In this document: piece by piece, positions 1-5,068 of the stretch
Position numbering within the stretch: the stretch's first letter is position 1
Layout: each line of letters starts with the position of its first letter
Assembly (NCBI GenBank): GCA_020048795.1
Contig: JAIFMA010000057.1
Location: forward strand, 1 to 7,060
Source of the DNA: Rhodoferax sp.
GTDB lineage: Bacteria > Pseudomonadota > Gammaproteobacteria > Burkholderiales > Burkholderiaceae_C
Reading direction: 5' to 3'
Length of the DNA stretch: 7,060 nucleotides
Program-made: the position numbers and the translations under genes
Notes under the pieces: model-generated
The model's database searches: none
What the model was told of the DNA's origin: nothing
What the model saw: only the letters and a program-made list of their open reading frames with translations

Positions 1-48
1 GCCGTGCAATCACGGGCATGTATAACAGCAGACTTATTTAGGTGGGTA

Positions 49-98
49 TTGATTTTGATCAGTAACTTGACTCACGACGCCATCGACAATGGTCGTCA
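49..98 (+). promoter_or_regulatory. FNR-type box and class II promoter of the HiPIP gene
   Basis: TTGATTTTGATCAG at 49-62 matches the FNR/Anr consensus TTGAT-N4-ATCAA at 9 of 10 defined positions (last base G instead of A). Its centre is at 55.5. A -10-like hexamer GACAAT lies at 85-90, which would place transcription start near 97, so the box would sit about 41.5 bases upstream, the classic position for FNR activation. A TTGACT at 67-72 is too close to the -10 to act as its -35. The leader would be about 60 bases. Positions 1-48 show no recognisable feature. The fit of box and spacing is seen in the sequence; regulation by FNR is inference. Confidence 0.55.
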
Positions 99-157
99 GC
101 TGTTATTGATGAGTTCTAATGGCTGTAATTTTTTTCAACTTTAAAGGAAACAAACCA

Positions 158-460
158 ATGACAAGTCGTCGCGTATTCATTTTGCAATCTGTGATCGGTA
201 CCAGCGCTCTGGCGTCTGGCATGGCTATGGCAGCACCGATGGTTGATGAGAAAGACACCGCCGCCATGGGCCTGGGATATGCTGCAGACTCAAGCAAGGT
301 TGATGCCAAGAAACAGCCCAAACACGCTGCTGGCAACAGTTGCGCCAACTGTGCCTTGTACCAAGGCAAGGCCGGTGCCGCCTCGGGCCCCTGCCCGCTG
401 TTTGCCGGCAAGGAAGTCACCGCCAAGGGTTGGTGCAGTGCCTGGGCCAAGAAGGCCTGA
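158..460 (+). CDS. hip: High-potential iron-sulfur protein (HiPIP), Tat-exported
   Basis: This encodes a 100-residue precursor of a small periplasmic [4Fe-4S] electron carrier, which in purple bacteria and relatives shuttles electrons from the bc1 complex to reaction centres or terminal oxidases. The N-terminus has a twin-arginine signal (SRRVFI, residues 3-8), a hydrophobic stretch and an AMA-type cleavage site near residue 25. The cluster is ligated by Cys62, Cys65, Cys79 and Cys93 in the C-x2-C ... GPC ... GWC pattern of the family, with conserved aromatic residues nearby (Tyr68, Trp92). I chose the ATG at 158 because AAAGGAAA at 143-150 is well spaced before it and the Tat motif then lies at the very N-terminus; the in-frame ATG at 119 has no such support. 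A strong terminator follows, so the gene is probably monocistronic. The family assignment is firm; the physiological partner is not visible. Confidence 0.93.
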   Translation: MTSRRVFILQSVIGTSALASGMAMAAPMVDEKDTAAMGLGYAADSSKVDAKKQPKHAAGNSCANCALYQGKAGAASGPCPLFAGKEVTAKGWCSAWAKKA

Positions 461-478
461 GCCACTTTTCGCTCAAGT

Positions 479-510
479 CAAAACCCACCTTTGAGGTGGG
501 TTTTGTTTTT
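479..510 (+). terminator. Rho-independent terminator after the HiPIP gene
   Basis: A perfect 12-bp stem (479-490 with 494-505), a three-base loop TTG and a trailing TTTTT (506-510) begin 18 bases after the HiPIP stop. The stem is CAAAACCCACCT pairing with AGGTGGGTTTTG, so upstream A residues also allow some termination from the opposite strand. It separates HiPIP transcription from ubiG. Confidence 0.9.
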
Positions 511-530
511 GGTGGGAACACCTGAAGCCA

Positions 531-564
531 AATTATTGGGCCAATAAATTCCCGATAATGCGGG
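531..564 (+). promoter_or_regulatory. Putative ubiG promoter with palindrome
   Basis: Because a strong terminator ends at 510, ubiG needs a promoter within 511-565. The only good -10-like hexamer is GATAAT at 554-559, six bases before the ubiG ATG; no good -35 is seen at the proper distance. A palindrome TTATTGG-G-CCAATAA lies at 533-547, extendable with one mismatch to about 10 bases per arm. CCCG (551-554) and CGGG (561-564) can form a small hairpin over the start region. No Shine-Dalgarno is visible. This would fit a leaderless or very short-leader transcript, which is inference. Confidence 0.4.
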
Positions 565-565
565 C

Positions 566-1279
566 ATGAATACAACGATCAACGCCGATGCTGCCGAACT
601 AGCCAAATTTTCTGACTTGGCTCACCGCTGGTGGGATGCAGACGGGGAGTTTCGACCCCTACATCAGATCAACCCGCTACGCTTGGCCTGGATTCAGAGC
701 CTGTGCCCTTTGAGTGGTCAAAAAGCACTGGACGTTGGTTGTGGCGGCGGTATTTTGACGGACTCTTTAGCCAGATCAGGTGCCACTGCCACCGGAATTG
801 ATCTATCCACCAAGGCTCTGCGCATTGCCCAGTTACATGCATTGGACGCGCAAACAGAAAACGTGCACTATCGTGAAATCAGCGCAGAAGCCATGGCCGA
901 CGAGCAAGCTGCCAGCTTTGACCTGGTGACGTGCATGGAGATGCTGGAACACGTGCCAGACCCAGCCTCGGTGGTGCGAGCCTGTGCGACTTTGGTCAAA
1001 CCCGGCGGATGGGTATTTTTCTCCACACTCAATCGCAACCCCAAATCATTTTTGCTGGCCATCGTCGGGGCTGAATATGTGTTGAACATGTTGCCGCGTG
1101 GCACCCACGAATACGCCAAAATGATTCGTCCGAGCGAACTAGCCGGTTATTGCCGCACTGCCGGTCTGACGGTGTCTCACAGTCGTGGGCTGTCGTTTAA
1201 TCCTTTCACCCAGCGTTACTGGCTCAACAACGACACCAGCGTCAATTATTTGCTGGGCACCCAAAAGTCGGCGAGCTAG
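566..1279 (+). CDS. ubiG: Ubiquinone biosynthesis O-methyltransferase UbiG
   Basis: This is the SAM-dependent enzyme that performs both O-methylations of the ubiquinone ring (2-polyprenyl-6-hydroxyphenol and 3-demethylubiquinol steps). The 237-residue length is normal for the family. Visible hallmarks are the N-terminal F-x-x-L-A-x-RWWD segment (15-24), INPLRL (35-40), SAM motif I ALDVGCGGG (54-62), GIDLS (77-81), the VTCMEMLEHVPDP block (121-133), LVKPGG (143-148), FFSTLNRN (151-158), and a hydrophobic region around 162-176 of the kind involved in membrane association. The ATG at 566 is the first possible start and matches the family N-terminus; no Shine-Dalgarno precedes it. The next gene begins 5 bases after the stop, so the two are very likely co-transcribed. 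The protein resembles E. coli UbiG closely through its whole length. Confidence 0.96.
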   Translation: MNTTINADAAELAKFSDLAHRWWDADGEFRPLHQINPLRLAWIQSLCPLSGQKALDVGCGGGILTDSLARSGATATGIDLSTKALRIAQLHALDAQTENVHYREISAEAMADEQAASFDLVTCMEMLEHVPDPASVVRACATLVKPGGWVFFSTLNRNPKSFLLAIVGAEYVLNMLPRGTHEYAKMIRPSELAGYCRTAGLTVSHSRGLSFNPFTQRYWLNNDTSVNYLLGTQKSAS

Positions 1280-1284
1280 CAACC

Positions 1285-1968
1285 GTGCCAAACGCAAAAG
1301 TTCTCTTTTTCGATGTGCAGGCCATCCTGTTCGACCTGGATGGCACCCTGATCGATAGCGCACCTGATCTCGGTGCCGCTGTGGACAAAATGCGTACCTC
1401 GCGTGGCTTGCCATCTTTGCCGCTGGCCCAATACCGACCGATGGCGGGCGCCGGGGCCCGGGGCATGTTGGGTGTTGGTTTTGGAATTACACCGGATCAC
1501 GCCGACTTCGGAGCATTGCGCGAAGAATTCTTAGAAAATTACCAGGCATCGCTGACCAGGAATACCTTGGTTTTTCAGGATATTCCCGCACTGATTTTTC
1601 AAATCCAGACGCGTGGACTTCAATGGGGTGTCGTCACCAATAAATCGGCGCGTTTCACGATTCCATTGACCAAGTGCATGCCCTTGTTTGACACTGCCAG
1701 CGTCATTATCAGTGGTGACAGCACGCCTCACGCCAAACCGCACCCCCAACCGCTATTGGAAGCAGCGCAACGCATGGACGTGGCGCCCGAACGGTGCGTT
1801 TACGTGGGCGATGACGAGCGCGATATCACCGCTGGCCTGGCGGCCGGCATGGGAACAGTGGCCGTCAGCTACGGGTACCTGGGGCAAAAGGCTGACACCA
1901 CCACATGGGGTGCAGATGCCACAATTAATTCTGCCGATGAGTTATTGCAATTGATTGCCTGGCCCTAA
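1285..1968 (+). CDS. gph: HAD-superfamily phosphatase, Gph or MupP type
   Basis: This is a HAD-family phosphatase of 227 residues. Motif I is FDLDGTL (16-22) with nucleophile Asp17 and acid/base Asp19, motif II has Thr118 in VVTNK, motif III is Lys151 (AKPHP), and motif IV is VGDDERD (174-180). The alpha-helical cap lies between motifs I and II, as in phosphoglycolate phosphatases. The start is GTG at 1285, 5 bases after ubiG; a second in-frame GTG at 1315 (residue 11) would give an N-terminus closer to typical relatives, and neither has a clear ribosome-binding site. The standard call is phosphoglycolate phosphatase. However, the place next to ubiG and the segments GLxWGVVTNKxxRF and WGAD also recall MupP, the N-acetylmuramate 6-phosphate phosphatase of peptidoglycan recycling. 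HAD phosphatase is certain; the substrate is not. Confidence 0.88.
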   Translation: MPNAKVLFFDVQAILFDLDGTLIDSAPDLGAAVDKMRTSRGLPSLPLAQYRPMAGAGARGMLGVGFGITPDHADFGALREEFLENYQASLTRNTLVFQDIPALIFQIQTRGLQWGVVTNKSARFTIPLTKCMPLFDTASVIISGDSTPHAKPHPQPLLEAAQRMDVAPERCVYVGDDERDITAGLAAGMGTVAVSYGYLGQKADTTTWGADATINSADELLQLIAWP

Positions 1969-1980
1969 ATGCGCTTTTGA

Positions 1981-2058
1981 GGGGCTGCACTGGTTTCGAC
2001 GCAGATTCGGACGCGCAGCAGGGCATGTCGAACTGAATGGACTCGTAAAACAGAAATC
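1981..2058 (+). ncRNA. ssrA: 5' part of tmRNA, truncated (ssrA fragment)
   Basis: GGGGCTG at 1981-1987 followed by TGGTTTCGACG (1991-2001) is the acceptor-stem and D-like region that opens tmRNA genes. GGGCATGTCGA (2021-2031) and ACTCGTAAA (2041-2049) match the start and pseudoknot 1 region of betaproteobacterial tmRNAs such as that of Bordetella, as I remember it. After about 2058 the resemblance stops. I see no tag frame ending in ALAA, no later pseudoknots, no T-arm TTCGA-type motif and no CAGCTCCACCA acceptor end within the next several hundred bases. The permuted two-piece form does not explain this, because the 5' piece should then still run into the tag. No convincing promoter precedes it. 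It is most likely a non-functional remnant; a complete ssrA may exist elsewhere in the genome. Confidence 0.72.
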
Positions 2059-2094
2059 GGCTTGGGGACAGCCGTTATGCTGCGCCCCTGCAGC

Positions 2095-2113
2095 CGCCGC
2101 TGGCGCAGCGGCG
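2095..2113 (+). repeat. Perfect GC-rich hairpin at the ssrA/ppc junction
   Basis: CGCCGCTG (2095-2102), loop GCG, and CAGCGGCG (2106-2113) form a perfect 8-bp stem. It lies in the short unassigned stretch between the ssrA fragment and the ppc remnant. There is no U-tract, so it is not a normal intrinsic terminator. It may mark a recombination junction or simply be GC-rich coding residue of the lost gene. Confidence 0.5.
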
Positions 2114-2132
2114 ACCAACACAGCTTGCCTCC

Positions 2133-2318
2133 TTGCAACTGCGCCAGGCACCGCTGGCGGCCTTGCACCGGCAACAGATCGACTTGCTGCGGCAATGGCA
2201 ACAGGAACAGAACAATGATGGCATCAGCGATAGATCGAGCGATGGTGCCGACAAGCTGCTGGGCCGGCTGTTTCTGTCGGTCAACGCGATTGCCGGGGGT
2301 GTTCGCAACACCGGATAG
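2133..2318 (+). pseudogene. ppc: C-terminal remnant of phosphoenolpyruvate carboxylase
   Basis: The frame ending with the TAG at 2316-2318 translates to a tail LFLSVNAIAGGVRNTG. PEP carboxylases end in just this way (hydrophobic-I/V-N/A-x-I-A-x-G-hydrophobic-R-N-T-G), and the final RNTG carries the invariant C-terminal glycine. Preceding it, LHRQQIDLLRQW resembles the LxxLQVELLRRW helix that lies about 40-50 residues from the PEPC end. The rest of the protein (normally about 900 residues) is absent: the frame stays open upstream for a few dozen codons, but the translation is not PEPC-like and soon runs into the ssrA fragment. There is no proper start or ribosome-binding site. I read it as the 3' end of a deleted ppc gene, unlikely to be functional. 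Confidence 0.68.
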
Positions 2319-2420
2319 GGCTGCCGTTTGATTTCTGGCAAGGCCAACCCGGCGCGCGCCACTGCCGACAATCGCCTGGGCAGCGCCATCAGCCTGTTGC
2401 AAGTATGGGTTGACCGGGTC

Positions 2421-2454
2421 GGGGTTGGGGTTGGGGTTGGGGTTGGGGTTGGGG
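2421..2454 (+). repeat. (GGGGTT)n tract, potential G-quadruplex
   Basis: Five tandem GGGGTT units followed by GGGG give six runs of four G separated by TT, the same unit as the Tetrahymena telomere repeat. Four runs are enough for a very stable intramolecular G-quadruplex on the plus strand. The tract lies in the 156-bp gap between the ppc stop and the antiporter stop (convergent 3' ends), 20 bases past the antiporter stop on the transcribed CCCCAA side. It may block polymerases or be a slippage-generated microsatellite. No gene is supported in 2319-2474. Confidence 0.9.
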
Positions 2455-2474
2455 CCGCGGTGCGGTAACAGCCC

Positions 2475-4031
2475 TCACAAGTTGGCCTCCTGATGGTCCA
2501 GCGTCTCTTCGATCCGGTGCATCACCTCGTCGCTGACCTGGTTGTTGCGCCACAAGCGTATCAGCTCTTTGCGCTCGGCCTGAATCACCGCGTGGCGCAG
2601 TTGCAAGTTGCTGGCTTCGTTCGCACCGTCGTCTTGCCCGTCGGGCACGGCCAGGGCAATGCGGCTGGCTATTTCTGCGCGCAGCGATGCAATCCAGGCA
2701 CCTGTTGCAGCATGTTGTAGCACATGCTGCTCCAGCGCGCGCAGGGCTGCGGCACTGATGGCAGCGCGCACACGCAGTTTTTCTTCGTGCGCGTTCCACG
2801 TCGATCCAACTTGCAACTTGCGAATCAGCACCGGCAAGCTCAGGCCCTGCACCACCAGGGTCACCGCGATGACAAAAAACGTCAAAAACACAATCAGGTC
2901 ACGCTGCGGGAAAGTAGCGCCATTGGGCAGCACAAGCGGCAGCGACAGTGCCGCCACGATCGACACAATGCCGCGCATGCCGCACCAGCTGATGATGAAG
3001 TTTTCACGCGCGTTGGGAGGGGGTTCCTGGGCCAGCCCTTGTTTGTTCCAGGCACCAGGCAGCAGTGCGGCGGCATAAACCCAGACAAAGCGCACACCAA
3101 TGGCCACCAGACTGACCGTGCTGCCAAGCGCCAGCAATTGCAGGCCAGAGTACAACGACAGCTTGTCCAGGATGGACGACATCTGTAGCCCGATCAACAT
3201 GAAAGTCAGACTGTTGAGCAAAAACACCACCAGTTGCCAGGCCGGACGCCCCAGGATGCGCATCGATGCCGAAACCATTTCAGGTGCGTAACGCCCGCGC
3301 ACCAAACCCGCCGCCACCAGGGCCAGCACGCCCGAGGCATGCAGGGACTCGGCCACGATGTAGGTGGCATAAGGCACCAGCAAGGAAATCAGAACTTCGA
3401 TGAACGGGTCACCCAGGCGCCGGTGAATGGTAATAAAGATGTGCGCCATGCCAATGCCCAGCACAATGCCGCCGATGGCAATGCCGCCAAATTGCACCAG
3501 CGCCCCGGATAGTGAAAAAGCCCCGGTCAACACCGCCGCCACGGCAAATTTGTAGATCACCAGACCAGCGGCATCGTTGACCAGGCTTTCGCCCTCAAGC
3601 ACAGTGACAACGCGCCGGGGAATTTTCAACTTGGACAGAATGGCCGTTGCGGCGACCGCATCGGGTGGGGAAACAATCGCGCCCAGCACAAACGCCGCTG
3701 CCCACGGCACCTCGGGCACCAGCAGCTTCAGTGCCACCCCTACCGCCAGTGTGGTGGCGAGCACCAGCCCGATCGAGAGCAGGCCAATCGGCCTGACGTG
3801 CGCCTTGAAGTCTGACCACGATGTCATGAGCGCGGCCTGGTACAGAACCGGCGGCAGGATCAGCACCAAAATGAACTGGGGATCAAACGGAAACTGCGGC
3901 AGACGCGGAATCAGTCCCAGAATGACTCCCCCGGCAACCAGTGCAATCGGGTAAGGAAACTGAAGCCGGTGCGCCACCCAGCCCAGAGCAGCAGCACAAA
4001 AAAGCAAAAAAACCGTGAGTTCAAGAATCAT
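2475..4031 (-). CDS. Na+/H+ antiporter, CPA1 family (NhaP/NHE type)
   Basis: This is an inner-membrane monovalent cation/proton antiporter of 518 residues, used for sodium tolerance and pH or volume homeostasis. The N-terminal ~400 residues are strongly hydrophobic and fit about a dozen transmembrane segments. Conserved CPA1 signatures are PPDAVAA (Asp124), LEGESLVNDA with Asp153 of the ND pair that binds the cation, FPYPIALVAGG in the second segment, and WCGMRGIVS near 349-357. A hydrophilic, charged C-terminal tail of ~110 residues follows, likely cytoplasmic and regulatory. I chose the ATG at 4031, which has TTGGAA at a good distance; an upstream in-frame TTG at 4052 is less likely. The gene stands alone and diverges from the cyclic-nucleotide-binding gene, with a MITE-like element ending only 41 bases before its ATG. 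The exact ion (Na+, K+ or Li+) cannot be told. Confidence 0.93.
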   Translation of the reverse strand: MILELTVFLLFCAAALGWVAHRLQFPYPIALVAGGVILGLIPRLPQFPFDPQFILVLILPPVLYQAALMTSWSDFKAHVRPIGLLSIGLVLATTLAVGVALKLLVPEVPWAAAFVLGAIVSPPDAVAATAILSKLKIPRRVVTVLEGESLVNDAAGLVIYKFAVAAVLTGAFSLSGALVQFGGIAIGGIVLGIGMAHIFITIHRRLGDPFIEVLISLLVPYATYIVAESLHASGVLALVAAGLVRGRYAPEMVSASMRILGRPAWQLVVFLLNSLTFMLIGLQMSSILDKLSLYSGLQLLALGSTVSLVAIGVRFVWVYAAALLPGAWNKQGLAQEPPPNARENFIISWCGMRGIVSIVAALSLPLVLPNGATFPQRDLIVFLTFFVIAVTLVVQGLSLPVLIRKLQVGSTWNAHEEKLRVRAAISAAALRALEQHVLQHAATGAWIASLRAEIASRIALAVPDGQDDGANEASNLQLRHAVIQAERKELIRLWRNNQVSDEVMHRIEETLDHQEANL

Positions 4032-4052
4032 GGGCGTTGTTCCAAGTGTCAA

Positions 4053-4080
4053 ATTGTGTCGTTGTGGGCTAAGGGGTCAA
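4053..4080 (-). promoter_or_regulatory. Candidate hybrid promoter for the antiporter
   Basis: On the minus strand TTGACC (4080-4075), inside the left inverted end of the MITE-like element, is followed after 16 bases by CACAAT (4058-4053) in the flanking DNA. This matches 5/6 of the -35 and 4/6 of the -10 consensus. Transcription would start near 4046, just before the TTGGAA ribosome-binding site of the antiporter. The matches are seen; promoter activity is inference. Confidence 0.3.
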
Positions 4081-4229
4081 GCGAGAATAACTTGGACAAA
4101 GGAGGTCGTGATGGCAAGTGCAAGGCTAGGCGCAAGCCGCGCGGTGTAGCTGACCACACAAGCGGTTGGCAACAACACATTGCGCTTGTCAGTGCGGCCG
4201 AACTGTTCAAGTTATTTTTGCTTGACCCC
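4073..4229. mobile_element. 157-bp MITE-like element with 26-bp inverted ends
   Basis: The left arm 4073-4098 begins GGGGTCAAGC and the right arm 4204-4229 ends GCTTGACCCC. Over 26 bases the arms match at 23 positions, and all three differences are G on the left against T on the right, so an RNA copy would pair completely with three G-U wobbles. The element is flanked by TAA at 4070-4072 and TAA at 4230-4232, consistent with a 3-bp target duplication. The interior has no transposase; it carries AAAGGAGGT (4098-4106) and a 12-codon frame (4111-4149), plus shorter pairings such as GCGCAA/TTGCGC. It looks like a non-autonomous miniature element mobilised in trans. The alternative is a structured regulatory or small RNA locus. 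Family unknown to me. Confidence 0.65.
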
Positions 4230-4439
4230 TAAGGGCTTGTCCACAAATAACATACACATTTAGCTCGCCAGCTTTGGGCACCTAGCATTGCATTGCATCC
4301 CAAATCCGACCGCCAAATGCACAAGTTATGACGTTATGGGCCCTAACGTGACGGGTGCGTGCAACGATCACTGGTCAAAGGAGGTCGCTAGCAAGCAGCA
4401 TGCCCGGCTTTTCGGTGGATTCGCGTTTACCATATTCCC
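4230..4439. other. Intergenic region upstream of the cyclic-nucleotide-binding gene
   Basis: No gene is supported here. It holds the right TAA flank of the element, a short GCATT repeat around 4286-4298, and an imperfect palindrome at 4331-4349 (ACGTTA, T, GGGCCC, TAACGT) that could be an operator. CAAAGGAGGTCG at 4376-4387 repeats 12 bases also present in the MITE-like element at 4097-4108. That strong Shine-Dalgarno is 15 bases before an ATG at 4400, which is out of frame with the downstream gene, and over 50 bases before the real start, so its use is unclear. Confidence 0.5.
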
Positions 4440-4922
4440 ATGAAAGACATGCTCACACTTTCCGACCATCTGCCCGAGGTTTGCTTTGCCAGCGGAGATG
4501 TTATTGTCCATGAAGGTGGCAGCACCGGCGGCATCTGGGTGCTGGTCAGTGGTGCCTTGCAGGTGCGCAAGGGTGACATTGTCATCAATGGCATCAACCA
4601 GCCAGGTGCCATGGTGGGCGAGATTTCAACCCTGCTTGGCACCGCCCATGGTGCCACCGTGGTGGTTACAGTACCCAGCGTGCTGCGCCATGCCCGCGAT
4701 GGCCAGGCGTTTCTGTCATCCGACCCCGACATCAGCCGACTGGTGGCGGTGGGTCTGGCGGAGCGGCTGAATTTTGTCACCACCTACCTAGCCGACCTGA
4801 AACACCAGTATGGTGACGCACCTGGCCTGAGCATGGTGTCTGATGTGTTGCGTGAACTGGCCCAACGGCAGGGGTCGCTGGCCAGAACCGGGTCCCTGCG
4901 TGACCCCAATCCCGACTACTGA
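4440..4922 (+). CDS. Single-domain cyclic nucleotide-binding (CAP_ED-like) protein
   Basis: This is a soluble protein of 160 residues. Residues ~5-95 have the beta-roll pattern of the CRP/cNMP-binding fold: FASGDVIVHEGG (16-27), IWVLVSGALQVRKG (32-45), then GAMVGEISTLLGTAHGATVV (56-75), which corresponds to the phosphate-binding cassette. A helical segment follows (about 84-130), but there is no helix-turn-helix domain, so it is not a complete CRP-type activator. In the cassette the Glu61 that contacts the ribose is present, but the Arg that grips the phosphate is replaced by His70 or Gly71. Binding of cAMP is therefore doubtful, and another ligand or a protein-interaction role is possible. 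The ATG at 4440 has no good ribosome-binding site; Met4 at 4449 is an alternative. It diverges from the antiporter and converges with the phosphoesterase gene. Function unknown. Confidence 0.8.
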   Translation: MKDMLTLSDHLPEVCFASGDVIVHEGGSTGGIWVLVSGALQVRKGDIVINGINQPGAMVGEISTLLGTAHGATVVVTVPSVLRHARDGQAFLSSDPDISRLVAVGLAERLNFVTTYLADLKHQYGDAPGLSMVSDVLRELAQRQGSLARTGSLRDPNPDY

Positions 4923-5019
4923 TTCCATTTTCAAATCATTTGTGCCTGGGCCAGACGCGGCTGGCAGTGCACTGGCTTGTCCGAATGCCAAGCAAGCACG
5001 ACACGGATGATTTGGACAT

Positions 5020-5041
5020 GAAATGAAAGCCCCTCAAGGCT
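5020..5041 (-). terminator. Weak terminator candidate for the phosphoesterase gene
   Basis: On the minus strand AGCC (5041-5038), a 6-base loop and GGCT (5031-5028) form a short stem followed by TTCATTTCAT, a T-rich but interrupted tail. It lies 28 bases past the phosphoesterase stop in the convergent gap 4923-5068. The stem is short, so the call is tentative. The same gap also holds a GCCAG/CTGGC hairpin (4950-4965) and the palindrome CAGTGCACTG (4965-4974), with no T-tract. Confidence 0.3.
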
Positions 5042-5068
5042 ACAGCGCAGGGGGTGCCGCGCCCTGGC

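Noticed and set aside
119..460. Longer start for the HiPIP gene at ATG 119
   Set aside because: It would add 13 residues before the twin-arginine motif and has no ribosome-binding site; ATG 158 has AAAGGAAA in front.
1981..2400. Complete or two-piece permuted tmRNA
   Set aside because: No tag frame, T-arm or acceptor end is visible after the 5' part, and in the permuted form the tag should still follow the 5' piece.
2328..2468. Small frame after the ppc stop running through the G-rich tract (Gly-Val repeats)
   Set aside because: TTG start without ribosome-binding site; the repeat itself creates the open frame; no recognisable product.
2389..2799. Minus-strand frame rich in Pro-Gln repeats
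   Set aside because: It is a shadow of the antiporter 3' end extended by the CCCCAA repeat, which stays open in any frame.
4070..4232. CRISPR repeat or riboswitch reading of the inverted-repeat region
   Set aside because: There is no spaced repeat array, and the symmetric ends with flanking TAA fit a miniature element better than a known riboswitch class.
4400..4516. ATG at 4400 after the second AAAGGAGGT block
   Set aside because: 15-base spacing is long, the frame is different from the cyclic-nucleotide-binding gene, and the product mostly overlaps that gene.
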